Below are positions 1-7,900 of a stretch of 9,437 nt of DNA, in pieces; position 1 is the stretch's first letter; each line of letters starts with the position of its first letter. Source of the DNA: Actinomycetota bacterium (GTDB lineage: Bacteria > Actinomycetota > Actinomycetes > Streptosporangiales > Streptosporangiaceae); NCBI GenBank assembly GCA_003168295.1, contig PMST01000668.1, positions 1 to 9,437 on the forward strand, read 5' to 3'. The notes beneath the pieces are model-generated. The model worked only from the letters and a program-made list of their open reading frames with translations. It did no database searches and was not told where the DNA came from. Position numbers and translations under genes: made by a program.

Positions 1-801
1 GAACTCGAAAATCTGCTGCTTGGAAAATTTCTGTTCCAGCTCGACGGCGATCAGCATCTCGATCAGCTTGCGCTTGAATTTCTTCTCAGGAGTGAGAAAG
101 AATCCGCGCGCCGCCTGCATGGTCAGCGTCGAGCCGCCCTCCATGTAGGTGTGCTTGCGCATCAGGTCGTTGCGCAGCGCGCCCAGCATGCGCCAGTAGT
201 CCACGCCGCTGTGCTCAAAGAAGCGGCGGTCTTCAATGGCGAGCACTGCCTGAACCAGATTGGACGGAATCTCGTCGTAGGTGATGAGGCGGCGCTTGGT
301 GCGGTTGGCGTCGTCGCTCAGGCCGGTGATGAGCAGCGGTTCAAGTTCGTAGCTGGAGAGCGGCTGGCCGTGGTCGTCGGTGATGGACTCGACAACGCCG
401 GAACTGATCTTGATGGTCGCGCCGTCTTGCGCGTGATAGGACTGCGGCCCTGGGTGCACGGTGATGGACTGCGCTCTCTCTTCATAAGTTCCCAGTTGAG
501 AAGGCTGCGAAGCGCCATCGATCGAATAGCCGGCTTCGCGCAGTTCATTGGCGATCAGGCTCGCGGTCAGCTTTTGCGCGGGACGCACTTCGCGCGGAGC
601 GGCAAAGATTTTGGCGGTGTTGGCGAACATGGGCTGTTTGAGCCGCTCATCAACTACACCCTGGTATTTGAAGTAATAGAAACCAAAAACAGACATGCCC
701 GCGAAAAACATGACGCAAAAGGCCAGCAACGCAACCAGCAAAGCCAGCGTGACTTTGGGATGCCGGCCCCTGGGCCACGCAAATCGGATTTTCAACGCCA
801 T
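1..801 (-). CDS. Penicillin-binding protein 1A-type peptidoglycan glycosyltransferase, N-terminal part (cut by window edge)
   Basis: Class A PBPs polymerise lipid II into glycan strands (GT51 domain) and usually crosslink them with a C-terminal transpeptidase. Only the first 267 codons are here; the frame is open to base 1, so the transpeptidase lies outside. ATG at 801-799 follows a GAGGAG ribosome site at 807-812. Residues 1-16 are basic and about 17-42 form one hydrophobic membrane anchor, leaving the rest periplasmic. Residues about 55-170 look like the regulatory linker found before GT51 in many PBP1 proteins. GT51 motif 1 is EDRRFFEHSG at 190-199, with E190 the expected catalytic glutamate; motif 2 is GGSTLTMQ at 222-229; motif 3 starts in RKLIEMLIAVELEQKFSK at about 244-261. 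It lies 51 bases after the proS stop on the same strand, so co-transcription is likely. Codon use matches the C-terminal part of proS and differs from everything right of 2400. The sequence style resembles Acidobacteria PBP1A (recall, not a search). Confidence 0.92.
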   Translation of the reverse strand, partial: MALKIRFAWPRGRHPKVTLALLVALLAFCVMFFAGMSVFGFYYFKYQGVVDERLKQPMFANTAKIFAAPREVRPAQKLTASLIANELREAGYSIDGASQPSQLGTYEERAQSITVHPGPQSYHAQDGATIKISSGVVESITDDHGQPLSSYELEPLLITGLSDDANRTKRRLITYDEIPSNLVQAVLAIEDRRFFEHSGVDYWRMLGALRNDLMRKHTYMEGGSTLTMQAARGFFLTPEKKFKRKLIEMLIAVELEQKFSKQQIFEF

Positions 802-806
802 TGATA

Positions 807-812
807 CTCCTC
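807..812 (-). promoter_or_regulatory. Ribosome binding site of the PBP1A gene
   Basis: GAGGAG on the minus strand, five bases before the ATG at 801. It is the clearest Shine-Dalgarno site in the left part of the window and decides the PBP start. A short CTCC/GGAG dyad (808-820) overlaps it and might fold weakly over the site. Confidence 0.6.
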
Positions 813-852
813 GGACGGAGATGACAGGTTGCAGAGGACAGTGCGCCTGGAG

Positions 853-2667
853 CTAGAGGCTGCCTTCCGCCGTCAACAGTAACGTGTCTTCCTGAACGCG
901 CTCCTTCACGAGCGCGACTATTTCGTGCAAAGCAACGTCCACGCTGGTCGATGTGGCGCGCGTGACCAGTTCCACTTGTCCGCCCGCGGCTTTCTTCCCG
1001 ACATTGATGCGATAAGGAATTCCGACCAGGTCGGCGTCTTTGAATTTGACGCCGGCACGCTCATCGCGGTCATCCAGCAGCACGTCTAGGCCTGCGGAAT
1101 GGAGCTCGGCGGCAAGAGACTGGCCGGTTTCGGCGAGCGCGGCGTCTGACGAATTGGTCACGGTGACGACGACCGTGAAGGGCGCGATGGAGGACGGCAG
1201 CCAGAAGCCATTCTTGTCGTTCGACTGTTCGATGGCCGCGGTGAGAATGCGCTCGATACCGATGCCGTAGCAGCCCATGATGGGCATGACTTCCTTGCCG
1301 TTGATGTCGAGCACGCGCGCGCCCATTGACTCGGTGTACTTGTAGCCGAGCTTGAAGATGTGGCCCACTTCGACAGCTCTGCCGACCACCAGCTTGCCCG
1401 CGCAGGGATTGCCGTCATGCGCAGGTTGCGGGCAGGCTTCGCCCTCGTTCACGTTGCGGATATCTGCGGCAATCGTCCAAGTAAAGTCGCGGCCAGGGAC
1501 TACATTGCGCAGGTGGTAGTCGAGTTTGTTGGCGCCGGCGACGAGGTTTTTGCGGCCTTCGAGCGACTTGTCGACAACCACGGTAAGGCCTTCGTCAAGC
1601 GGCTTCGCGTTGTGGGTCAAGCCAACGGGTCCGAGGAAACCGGCAGGGCCGTTGAAGAACTGCGTGAGCTCTTCGGCCTGCATGGTGCGCAGGTCCGCGG
1701 CCCCAATGGCTCCGAGCAGCTTGGTTTCGTTGACCTGGTGGTCGCCGCGCAGAAAAGTAGCCACGCCATGCCAGGTGTCAGGCTTTCCAGCAGCCCCGCG
1801 CTTCAGCGCCATGTACGCCACGCACTTGATGTCGGAGGCTGGCGAGATATTGAAGAATTCCGCCACGTCGGAGATAGCGGCGCAGCCCGGCGTAGAAACG
1901 AGTTCCGGCGCGCCATCGCCGGTAGGTTCCATCTCACTTACGGGATCGAGGCGTGAAGTGGCTTTCTCAAGATTCGCCGCATAATCGCACACCGGACAAC
2001 TTGCGATCAGGTCCTCGCCAGCGTCGGTGTAGACCATGAACTCCTGCGACTGCGAACCACCCATGGCGCCGGAGTCGGCTTCGACCACTACAAAACGCAG
2101 GCCACAGCGGGTAAAGATTCTGCGATATGCGGCATCGTGCAGGTTATAGCTCTTATCCAAGCCGGCCTTGTCGATATCGAAGGAGTAGCTGTCCTTCATG
2201 GTGAACTGGCGCACCCGAAGCAGCCCAGCCTTGGGCCGCGGTTCATCGCGGAACTTGTTCTGAATCTGGTACCAGATTTGCGGCAGCTGCTTGTAGCTGC
2301 GCAGCTCGTTGCGGGCGATGTCGGTCATGACCTCTTCATGTGTCATGCCGAGGCATAGGTCGGCGCCCTTGCGGTCCTTGAGGCGGAACATCTCGTCGCC
2401 CATCAGCTCCCAGCGGCCGCTCGTCTGCCACAGCTCGGCCGGGTGCATGACCGGCATCAGGATCTCCTGCGCGCCGATCCCGTCCATCTCCTCGCGGATG
2501 ACCTGGATGACCTTGAGCCGGACCCGCTGGGCGAGCGGGAGCAGCGAGTAGTGCCCGGCCATCAGCTGGCGGATGTAGCCGCCCCGCAGCAGCAGGCGGT
2601 GGCTCGGCGCACCGGCGTCGGCCGGGTCATCACGCAGCGTCGGGATGTACATCTTGGACCAGCGCAT
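853..2667 (-). CDS. proS: Prolyl-tRNA synthetase, bacterial type with editing domain; probable chimera of two organisms
   Basis: Charges tRNA-Pro with proline in the cytosol; 604 residues, slightly above the roughly 570 usual for the bacterial type. Class II motif 1 lies at about 37-72, the THEE loop at 109-112, motif 2 ([17 protein letters not shown]) at 139-155, the inserted editing domain at about 220-400 with [10 protein letters not shown] at 308-317, motif 3 ([10 protein letters not shown]) at 465-474, and the anticodon-binding domain from about 495 to the end. Start is ATG at 2667; no good ribosome site precedes it, but the N-terminus [18 protein letters not shown] fits the family. A TAGACT at 2712-2717 could be a -10 element, with no convincing -35. 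The oddity is internal: codons 1-103 end almost only in G or C (3 exceptions) and read as actinobacterial. From codon 104 (CTA at 2358-2356) A/T endings become common (25 of 106) and the protein reads as Acidobacteria-type. The frame is unbroken across the change. Function is sure; integrity as one natural gene is doubtful. Confidence 0.93.
   Translation of the reverse strand: MRWSKMYIPTLRDDPADAGAPSHRLLLRGGYIRQLMAGHYSLLPLAQRVRLKVIQVIREEMDGIGAQEILMPVMHPAELWQTSGRWELMGDEMFRLKDRKGADLCLGMTHEEVMTDIARNELRSYKQLPQIWYQIQNKFRDEPRPKAGLLRVRQFTMKDSYSFDIDKAGLDKSYNLHDAAYRRIFTRCGLRFVVVEADSGAMGGSQSQEFMVYTDAGEDLIASCPVCDYAANLEKATSRLDPVSEMEPTGDGAPELVSTPGCAAISDVAEFFNISPASDIKCVAYMALKRGAAGKPDTWHGVATFLRGDHQVNETKLLGAIGAADLRTMQAEELTQFFNGPAGFLGPVGLTHNAKPLDEGLTVVVDKSLEGRKNLVAGANKLDYHLRNVVPGRDFTWTIAADIRNVNEGEACPQPAHDGNPCAGKLVVGRAVEVGHIFKLGYKYTESMGARVLDINGKEVMPIMGCYGIGIERILTAAIEQSNDKNGFWLPSSIAPFTVVVTVTNSSDAALAETGQSLAAELHSAGLDVLLDDRDERAGVKFKDADLVGIPYRINVGKKAAGGQVELVTRATSTSVDVALHEIVALVKERVQEDTLLLTAEGSL
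2345..2400. other. Composition and lineage breakpoint inside proS
   Basis: Base composition and codon choice change sharply here. To the right, codons for residues 1-103 of ProS are nearly all G/C-ending. To the left, codons such as CTA, ACA, CAT, GAA, CAA, ATT, TAT and AGA appear at once. The 60-base block 2401-2460 is 70% GC by hand count, while 2221-2280 is 58%. The change sits in the codons for [15 protein letters not shown], a stretch conserved across bacterial ProS, where two unrelated proS genes could share enough identical bases to be joined by an assembler or, less likely, by recombination. Confidence 0.75.
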
Positions 2668-2757
2668 GGTTTAAGGATTCTCACTCTCAGGCATCGCCGT
2701 CGAAAGCCCGTAGTCTATCCCCGCCGGACAGTAAGCGCCGAGCAGTTAAGGGCCGGG

Positions 2758-3471
2758 TTAGCCGCCGGCCAGCGCCGGCAGGTCGGCCAGGCGGCGGATG
2801 TGCGGGTGATCATCCGGTGCCGGGCAGAAGCCGAAGGGGTCCATGTGGACCGGCTGCAGACCCGCGGCCAGGGCGCCGGCCACGTCGTACCGCAGGCTGT
2901 CCCCGACGTGCAGGACGGTCTGGCCCGGCGGCACGCCCAGGGCGCTGAGCGCGATGGCGAAGATGGCCGGGTCGGGCTTGGCCACGCCGACCACCGCGGA
3001 ATCGATGATGACGCCCACCGGGACCGCGCCGGGCACGGGCTCGGCCGGGTGGGGCGCGTAGCACATGCCGATGCTGCGCAGGTCGGCCTCGACCGTGCCG
3101 TCCGAGTTGGAGACCACGCCGATGGGGACGCCGAGTGCGGCCACCGCACGCAGGCCGTCGAGCGCGCCCAGGCCGGCCTGCGCCCAGCTGCGTCCCAGGA
3201 TCCGGCTGGCCATCTGATCGGCGAGGGCCTCGCACCGGTCCTGGGCCACGCCGCAGGCCGCCACGTAGGTGATCAGGTAGTCACGCCACCAGGTCTGGCT
3301 GACCGGCGGCACTTCGGCCGCGTCCTGGACCGCCATCGCGTGGTAGTGGGCTCGTTCCAGGGTGACGAGGTCGGGGTCGAGGCCCGCTTCGCGAAGCGGC
3401 GGCAGCACGTGGGCGGGTGCGGGGAAGACCAGCACCCCGCCCGCGTCGAGCAGAATCGCACTTGGAGCCAC
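2758..3471 (-). CDS. HAD-superfamily hydrolase (subfamily IA-like), substrate unknown
   Basis: Probable phosphatase or related hydrolase of 237 residues, cytosolic. Motif I is LLDAGGVL with nucleophile D9; motif II is VVSNSDG with S121; motif III lysine is K165 in AKPDP; motif IV is GDSLRYD at 190-196, with metal-binding D191 and D196. A helical cap occupies about residues 18-100. In many HAD phosphatases the residue two after the nucleophile is a second Asp used as general acid; here it is G11, as in the DxGG subset, so activity cannot be assumed. The start is GTG at 3471, six bases after a TATAGT -10 box, which suggests a leaderless transcript; there is no normally spaced ribosome site. It lies 39 bases after the decarboxylase and 90 bases before proS, all on the same strand. 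Codon use is the high-GC type of its right-hand neighbours. The family is clear; the substrate is not, and the context does not reveal it. Confidence 0.87.
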   Translation of the reverse strand: MAPSAILLDAGGVLVFPAPAHVLPPLREAGLDPDLVTLERAHYHAMAVQDAAEVPPVSQTWWRDYLITYVAACGVAQDRCEALADQMASRILGRSWAQAGLGALDGLRAVAALGVPIGVVSNSDGTVEADLRSIGMCYAPHPAEPVPGAVPVGVIIDSAVVGVAKPDPAIFAIALSALGVPPGQTVLHVGDSLRYDVAGALAAGLQPVHMDPFGFCPAPDDHPHIRRLADLPALAGG

Positions 3472-3477
3472 CCTCGC

Positions 3478-3483
3478 ACTATA
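3478..3483 (-). promoter_or_regulatory. Predicted -10 box for a leaderless HAD hydrolase transcript
   Basis: TATAGT matches the actinobacterial TANNNT -10 consensus and is followed by six bases and then the GTG start codon at 3471, so transcription would start at or next to the start codon. No good -35 hexamer is seen at 16-19 bases. This spacing supports the GTG start. Confidence 0.5.
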
Positions 3484-3488
3484 TGCAG

Positions 3489-3504
3489 CGGCCGGGGGCG
3501 GCCG
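3489..3504 (-). terminator. GC hairpin after the decarboxylase stop, possible terminator
   Basis: CGGCCG, a four-base loop, then CGGCCG: a perfect six-base-pair stem beginning six bases after the decarboxylase TGA (3513-3511). There is no T tract, which is common among predicted terminators of high-GC actinomycetes. It also lies in the -35 region of the HAD promoter, so it could instead affect initiation there. Confidence 0.35.
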
Positions 3505-3510
3505 GATGCG

Positions 3511-4872
3511 TCAGGCCATCCGGTCCAGGATCTCCCGTACCAGGTCCAGCGGGGTGTGCGGGTGCAGGAAGGCGAACCTGGCCACGGTCTCGCCTTCCCA
3601 GGCCGACGGCGGGATGAACGCCACCTGGTCCTGCAGCAGCTGCTCCGCCCACCGGGTGTACTGCGCGGAGGTCCAGCCGCGGCGGCGGAAGAGCACCACG
3701 CCGAGTTCGGGCTCGCGGATCAGTTCCAGGTGGTCCCGGGCCTTGATCTCCACCGCGGCCTGGCGGGCCAGCGCGATCGCCGCCTCGATGGCCTCGGAGT
3801 ACGCAGTCACCCCGTAGACCGCGAGCGAGAACCACAGCGGCAGGCCGCGGGCCCGCCTGGTCAGGTGGTACGCATAGTCGGTCGGGTTCCACTCCCCCGG
3901 CGTGTCGTGGATGACGTCGAGGTACGAGGCGTCCTGCTTGTGCACCGACTTAGCGATCGACGGGTCCCGGTACAGCAGGGCCGCGCAGTCGAACGGGGCG
4001 AACAGCCACTTGTGCGGGTCCAGGATGAACGAGTCAGCGTGCTCGATGCCGTCGTAGCAGGCCCGGATGCTCGGCGCGAAGAGGCCTGCCCCGCCGTAGG
4101 CGCCGTCCACGTGGAACCACAGCCGGTACTCGCGCGCGACCGCGGCGACCCCGGCCAGGTCATCGATGATGCCGGCGTTGGTCGTGCCCGAGGTGGCCAC
4201 GACCGCGGCGACCGACTCGGGGTGGCCGTCGGCGCCGATCGCGGCCCGCAGGCCGGCGCCGGTCAGCCGGTGATCCGGGGCGGGCACGAGCAGCGAGTCC
4301 ATCTCCAGCATCCGCAGCGCGTTGACGATGGAGGAGTGGGCGTCCTCGCTGACCGCCACCCGCCAGCGGCGGCCCGCGGCCGCGGACCCGGCCTTGCGCT
4401 TGGCCACCTCGCGCGCCACCACCAGCGCGGACAGGTTGCCGGCTGAGCCGCCGGAGACGAAGCAACCGCCCGCCGCGGGCGGCATCCCGGCCGCATCGGC
4501 GATCAGCCGCAGCACCTGGTTCTCGGCAGCGATCGCGCCGGCCGCCTCCAGCCAGGAGATGCCCTGGATCGAGGCGCAGGAGACCAGCATGTCGAACAGC
4601 AGCGCAGCCTTGGTCGGCGCGGCCGGGATGAAGCCGAGGAAACGCGGGCTGTCGGCCGAGATCACCGTGGGCGCCACGACCGAGGCGTACACGCCGAGCA
4701 CCTGGTCGGGGTGGTGCGGCCCGGGGCCGAGCAGTCCGTTCAGCGCCGTGGCCAGCTCGGCCGCGTCCTTGGGGCCCTTGTCTAGCGGGACCGGGTCCAG
4801 CCGCAGCCGGTTCTCCGCGTAGGCGAGCACCGACCTGATCATCGACTCCGTCGTCGGATCCACACTGTGCAT
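3511..4872 (-). CDS. Group II PLP-dependent amino-acid decarboxylase (aromatic amino-acid decarboxylase-like)
   Basis: Would remove the carboxyl group of an L-amino acid to give an amine and CO2, in the cytosol; 453 residues. The PLP lysine is K288 in DPHKWLFAPFDCAALL. D256 in HVDGAYGG is placed to pair with the pyridine nitrogen, and H179 in SEDAHSS to stack on the ring. VSGGSAGNL at 139-147 matches the phosphate-binding segment, and SGTTNAG lies at 228-234. The PFDCAALL segment recalls aromatic amino-acid decarboxylases more than glutamate decarboxylases, but tyrosine, tryptophan, DOPA or phenylalanine cannot be told apart by eye. A longer frame begins at 4908, but ATG at 4872 is preferred: it aligns with the usual N-terminus and sits six bases after a -10-like TACGTT, suggesting a leaderless transcript. 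The gene is 61 bases after the cyclase gene, same strand. A primary amine oxidase further right could use its product. Some relatives have changed activity (aldehyde synthases), so the reaction is inferred. Confidence 0.92.
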   Translation of the reverse strand: MHSVDPTTESMIRSVLAYAENRLRLDPVPLDKGPKDAAELATALNGLLGPGPHHPDQVLGVYASVVAPTVISADSPRFLGFIPAAPTKAALLFDMLVSCASIQGISWLEAAGAIAAENQVLRLIADAAGMPPAAGGCFVSGGSAGNLSALVVAREVAKRKAGSAAAGRRWRVAVSEDAHSSIVNALRMLEMDSLLVPAPDHRLTGAGLRAAIGADGHPESVAAVVATSGTTNAGIIDDLAGVAAVAREYRLWFHVDGAYGGAGLFAPSIRACYDGIEHADSFILDPHKWLFAPFDCAALLYRDPSIAKSVHKQDASYLDVIHDTPGEWNPTDYAYHLTRRARGLPLWFSLAVYGVTAYSEAIEAAIALARQAAVEIKARDHLELIREPELGVVLFRRRGWTSAQYTRWAEQLLQDQVAFIPPSAWEGETVARFAFLHPHTPLDLVREILDRMA

Positions 4873-4878
4873 GGCCGC

Positions 4879-4908
4879 AACGTAGGGCCTGAACAGGCAG
4901 CACCGCAA
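4879..4908 (-). promoter_or_regulatory. Predicted leaderless promoter of the decarboxylase
   Basis: TTGCGG (4903-4908) as -35 and TACGTT (4879-4884) as -10 are 18 bases apart, and six bases separate the -10 box from the ATG at 4872. This puts the transcription start at the start codon and explains the absence of a ribosome binding site. Transcription through from the cyclase gene is also possible. Confidence 0.45.
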
Positions 4909-4940
4909 GCCGCGGCGGGTGCCTAGGCCGTGTCTAGGCC
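4900..4940 (-). promoter_or_regulatory. Hairpin and repeated CTAGGCC motif between cyclase and decarboxylase
   Basis: Two structures fill this 61-base gap. GCACC and GGTGC arms at 4900-4922 form a stem of about seven pairs with one bulged base, overlapping the proposed -35 box of the decarboxylase. Next to it is the palindrome GCCTAGGC (4921-4928), whose CTAGGCC recurs at 4934-4940, 11 bases on, overlapping the cyclase stop codon. It could be a terminator for the cyclase gene, an operator for the decarboxylase, or both. No T tract follows. Confidence 0.3.
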
Positions 4941-7900
4941 GGCATCGGGGCGGCCGACGGGGTCTTCTGGTCCGCCGGGTCCAGGTCGGCGGCGCGGTCG
5001 AGGAGCGGCTGGCAGCGCAGCCGGGCGGCGATGTCGCGGGCTTCCTCCACGGCCAGCGCGGCGGCCTCGGCGTCCTCGTGGCCCAGCAGGTACTCGGCGT
5101 GGTCGAGCAGGCCGTGGGCCAGGTGGTAGGGGGTGCTCTGCTCGCGCAGGCGGGTGATCGCGGCGGTGAAGGCGGCCGCGGCGTCCTGGCCGCCGTCGGT
5201 CGCGGCCAGACGGGCGCGAGCCAGGTTCCGCTCGGCCCGCAACATGGGGGCCAGGTGCCCGGGCTGGTAGGAATCGAGCAGCGCGAGCAGTTCCCCGACG
5301 GCGGCGGTGTCCCCCAGTTCGTGCGCGGCCCGCACGGCCAGCGGCCACGCCCAGCGCGGGCCCTCGAAGCTGATCCCCAGGGCGCCCGCGTAGGCGAGCA
5401 CCGCGCGGGCGTAGCGCAGCGCGTCCTGCGGCTGCCCGCGGGCAGCGGCGGTGAAGCCCTCCGCCACGCTGATCATCGCCTGGTCTTGAGCATCTTCGCT
5501 GGCTCGCAAGTCGTGCAGAGCGGCGAGCCTGGCCTCGGCCGTCTCAGCATCGCCGCGCAATGCGGCGAGCCAGCCCCGATAGCACGCTATGTAACCGTCG
5601 TCGGCCCGCCCGTCAGAGTCCACCGCCCGGGTGAGTTCAGCCTCGGCGGCGTCCCAGTCACCGAGCTGCAGCAGCGCCTCGGCCAGGTTCAGGATCGTCA
5701 CCGCCAGGAAGGTCCAGGCTCCAGCCCGCCGCAGATGCCCGGCGGCGGTCCGCGCGGTGTCCGCGGCGGCCGCGGGGTCGGTAGCGGCCAGTGCGTCCGC
5801 CAGGTTGAGCAGCGCGCGACCCACAATGAAGCCATCGCCAGTCTGAGTGGCGAGCCGGGCGCTCTCGCGCAAGTAGGCGACCGCCTGCGGCCGCCGCTCG
5901 GCGGCGGCGTGGTACATGCCGCGGTTGAGCAGCAAGGCGCTGAGCTGCTCGTTGCTGACATCGAGAGCCTGGCCGAGGGTAAGGGCCTCGGCCGATAGTC
6001 GATCGGCGTCGGGTGAGCCGGCCACCGTCTCCAGCACCGCAAGTTGATGCAAGGCCTGGACGGTGTCGAGGTCGGGATCCGTCCGCAGGACCTCCATCGC
6101 GGCGGTGAGCTGTTCGCGGGCCTCGGCGTGCCGTCCCCAGGTGCGCAGGGCCTGCCCGACTACAGCCTGCGCTCGGGCCGCGGCCCGGTCCTGGCCATGC
6201 TGAAGGTAGTGCTTCCTGGCGAGTCCGGCGTGTCCGACCGCCGCGGCGTTTTCCGCGGCGGCGCTGGCGGTTTGCGCGGCGCGCTCCCAGAGCGCACCCG
6301 CGGCGGAATGGTCGTCCGCGTCCTCGGCCGCGATGAGCTGGGCGGCGGTGGCGTAGCTGGTGGCGGCGCGGGCCGGGGCGCCGGTGCGCTCGGCGCGCTC
6401 GCCCGCCCGGACCAGCGCGGTGGCCGCCTGACCGCGGATCTCGGCGGCGTCGGGATCCTCAGGGAGGGCGTTCAGCGCGTCCAGGTAGTGACGCGCGATG
6501 ACGTCGGCCATCTCCTCGCCGTCGCCGGCGAACGAGGCGCGCAGATGCGCGGCCACCTTGAGGTGCCTGGTCTTGCGGTCCCGGCGGGACAGCGTGTCGT
6601 AGGCGACCTGGCGCAGCATCTGCTGGGCGAACTGGTAACTGCCCCGCTCCGGAGACAAGGGATCGGCGGACACGGTCAGCACCTCGCGGCGGACCAGGTC
6701 GGCCAGCGCGGCGCGTACGGACGACGCGTCCTGCCCGGAGACCGCGGTGAGCGCGTCGGCGGGAAACGTGGTCCCCAGCACCGCGGCGTCGGCCACCAGC
6801 TGCCGCACCTCGGGATCCAGGGCATCCAGGCGGGCGGCCAGCAGCGCGTGCAAGCTGTCCGGCACGGCCAGCTCGCCGATATCGCCGACGAGACGGTAGA
6901 CGCCCTCGACCGGCCGGACGATGTCCCGGTCGATCAGGGCTCGGACCGTCTCCACCGCGAACAGCGGGATGCCCTGCGCATGATCGGTCAGGGCCGACCG
7001 CGCCAGCTGCGGCATCCCCGGCACCAGCGCGTTCACCAGCTGATCCATCGACGCCGGATCCAGTGGATCCAGGGTCAGCATGCTCCGGTTCCGCCCGGCC
7101 CCGAATCCCGGCCGGGCCTGACTGAGCTCGGGACGCGCGAACACCAGGACGTAGATCGGCAGGCCCTGGGCCCAGTCGATGAGATGATCCAGGAAGTCAA
7201 GCAGCCCCGTGTCGGCGTACTGGGCGTCCTCGACCAGCAGGACCACCGGCTGGACCGCCGCGAGGCGCTCGAAAAACAATCGCCAGCCCGCGAACAGTTC
7301 CTCCCGGGACAAGGCAGTCCCGCTGTCCCCCGCGGCCGCCACGCCCAGCAGGCGACCGAGCCGGGCGCCGACGTAGGCCCGTTCCGTGATGTCGGGGACG
7401 AACCGGTCGAGTCCGGCGGCGAGCTTGCGCGCGGCGACTTCGGCGGTGTCCTCTTCCGCGATGCCCAGGCGCTGCCGGACGATCTCGGCCAACGCCCAGA
7501 ACGCCACGCCCTGGCCGTAGGACAGGCAACGGCCGCGATGCCACCACATCTCCGCCGCCAGCCCGTCGGCGTACTTCTCGAACTCCCAGCCCAGCCGGGA
7601 CTTGCCTACCCCGGCCGGCCCGGAGACCAGCACCAGCCGCGGCACCCGCCGCTCGGCGGCGGCGTGGAACAGGTCCTTGATCGTGCGCAGCTCAGTGTCC
7701 CGCCCGGTCAGCGGCGCCTCAAGCCCGTCGACCCGCTGGACACCGCCGACCGCGGACAGCACCCGGGTGGCCCGCCACAGCCGGGCCGGCTCGGCCTTGC
7801 CCTTGAGCCGGTGCTCCCCGGCATCGGCGAACCCAATCGCGCTGCCCGCCAGCCGCTGCGTCGGCGTGTCGGCCAGCACGGTGCCGGGTTCCGCGGCCGA

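Noticed and set aside
151..804. Plus-strand open frame of 217 codons opposite the PBP gene
   Set aside because: The minus strand here encodes clear GT51 motifs and a membrane anchor with a good ribosome site; the plus frame has no recognisable features.
2443..4446. Long plus-strand open frame (667 codons) opposite proS, the HAD gene and the decarboxylase
   Set aside because: Low-complexity Arg/Gly/Val/Asp-rich translation spanning three convincing minus-strand genes; long antisense frames are expected in such high-GC DNA.
4873..4908. Upstream ATG adding 12 residues to the decarboxylase
   Set aside because: It lies in the proposed promoter, adds a Cys-rich extension not expected in the family, and has no ribosome site; the ATG at 4872 has a well-spaced -10 box.
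4160..5998. Other long frames over the decarboxylase and the cyclase 3' end, on both strands
   Set aside because: Arg/Gly/Ala-rich frame-shifted readings of real genes; no motifs and no ribosome sites.
7059..7076. Tandem GGATCCAGT/GGATCCAGG in the cyclase gene
   Set aside because: It encodes the repeated LDP residues of LDPLDP; only two short units in coding sequence, no sign of a regulatory or recombination role.
5891..7667. A 22-base perfect direct repeat within the cyclase gene (5891-5912 and 7646-7667)
   Set aside because: Both copies encode the same short HAAAERR helix with the preferred high-GC codons, in different domains; chance with codon bias is enough, and no mobile-element signs surround them.
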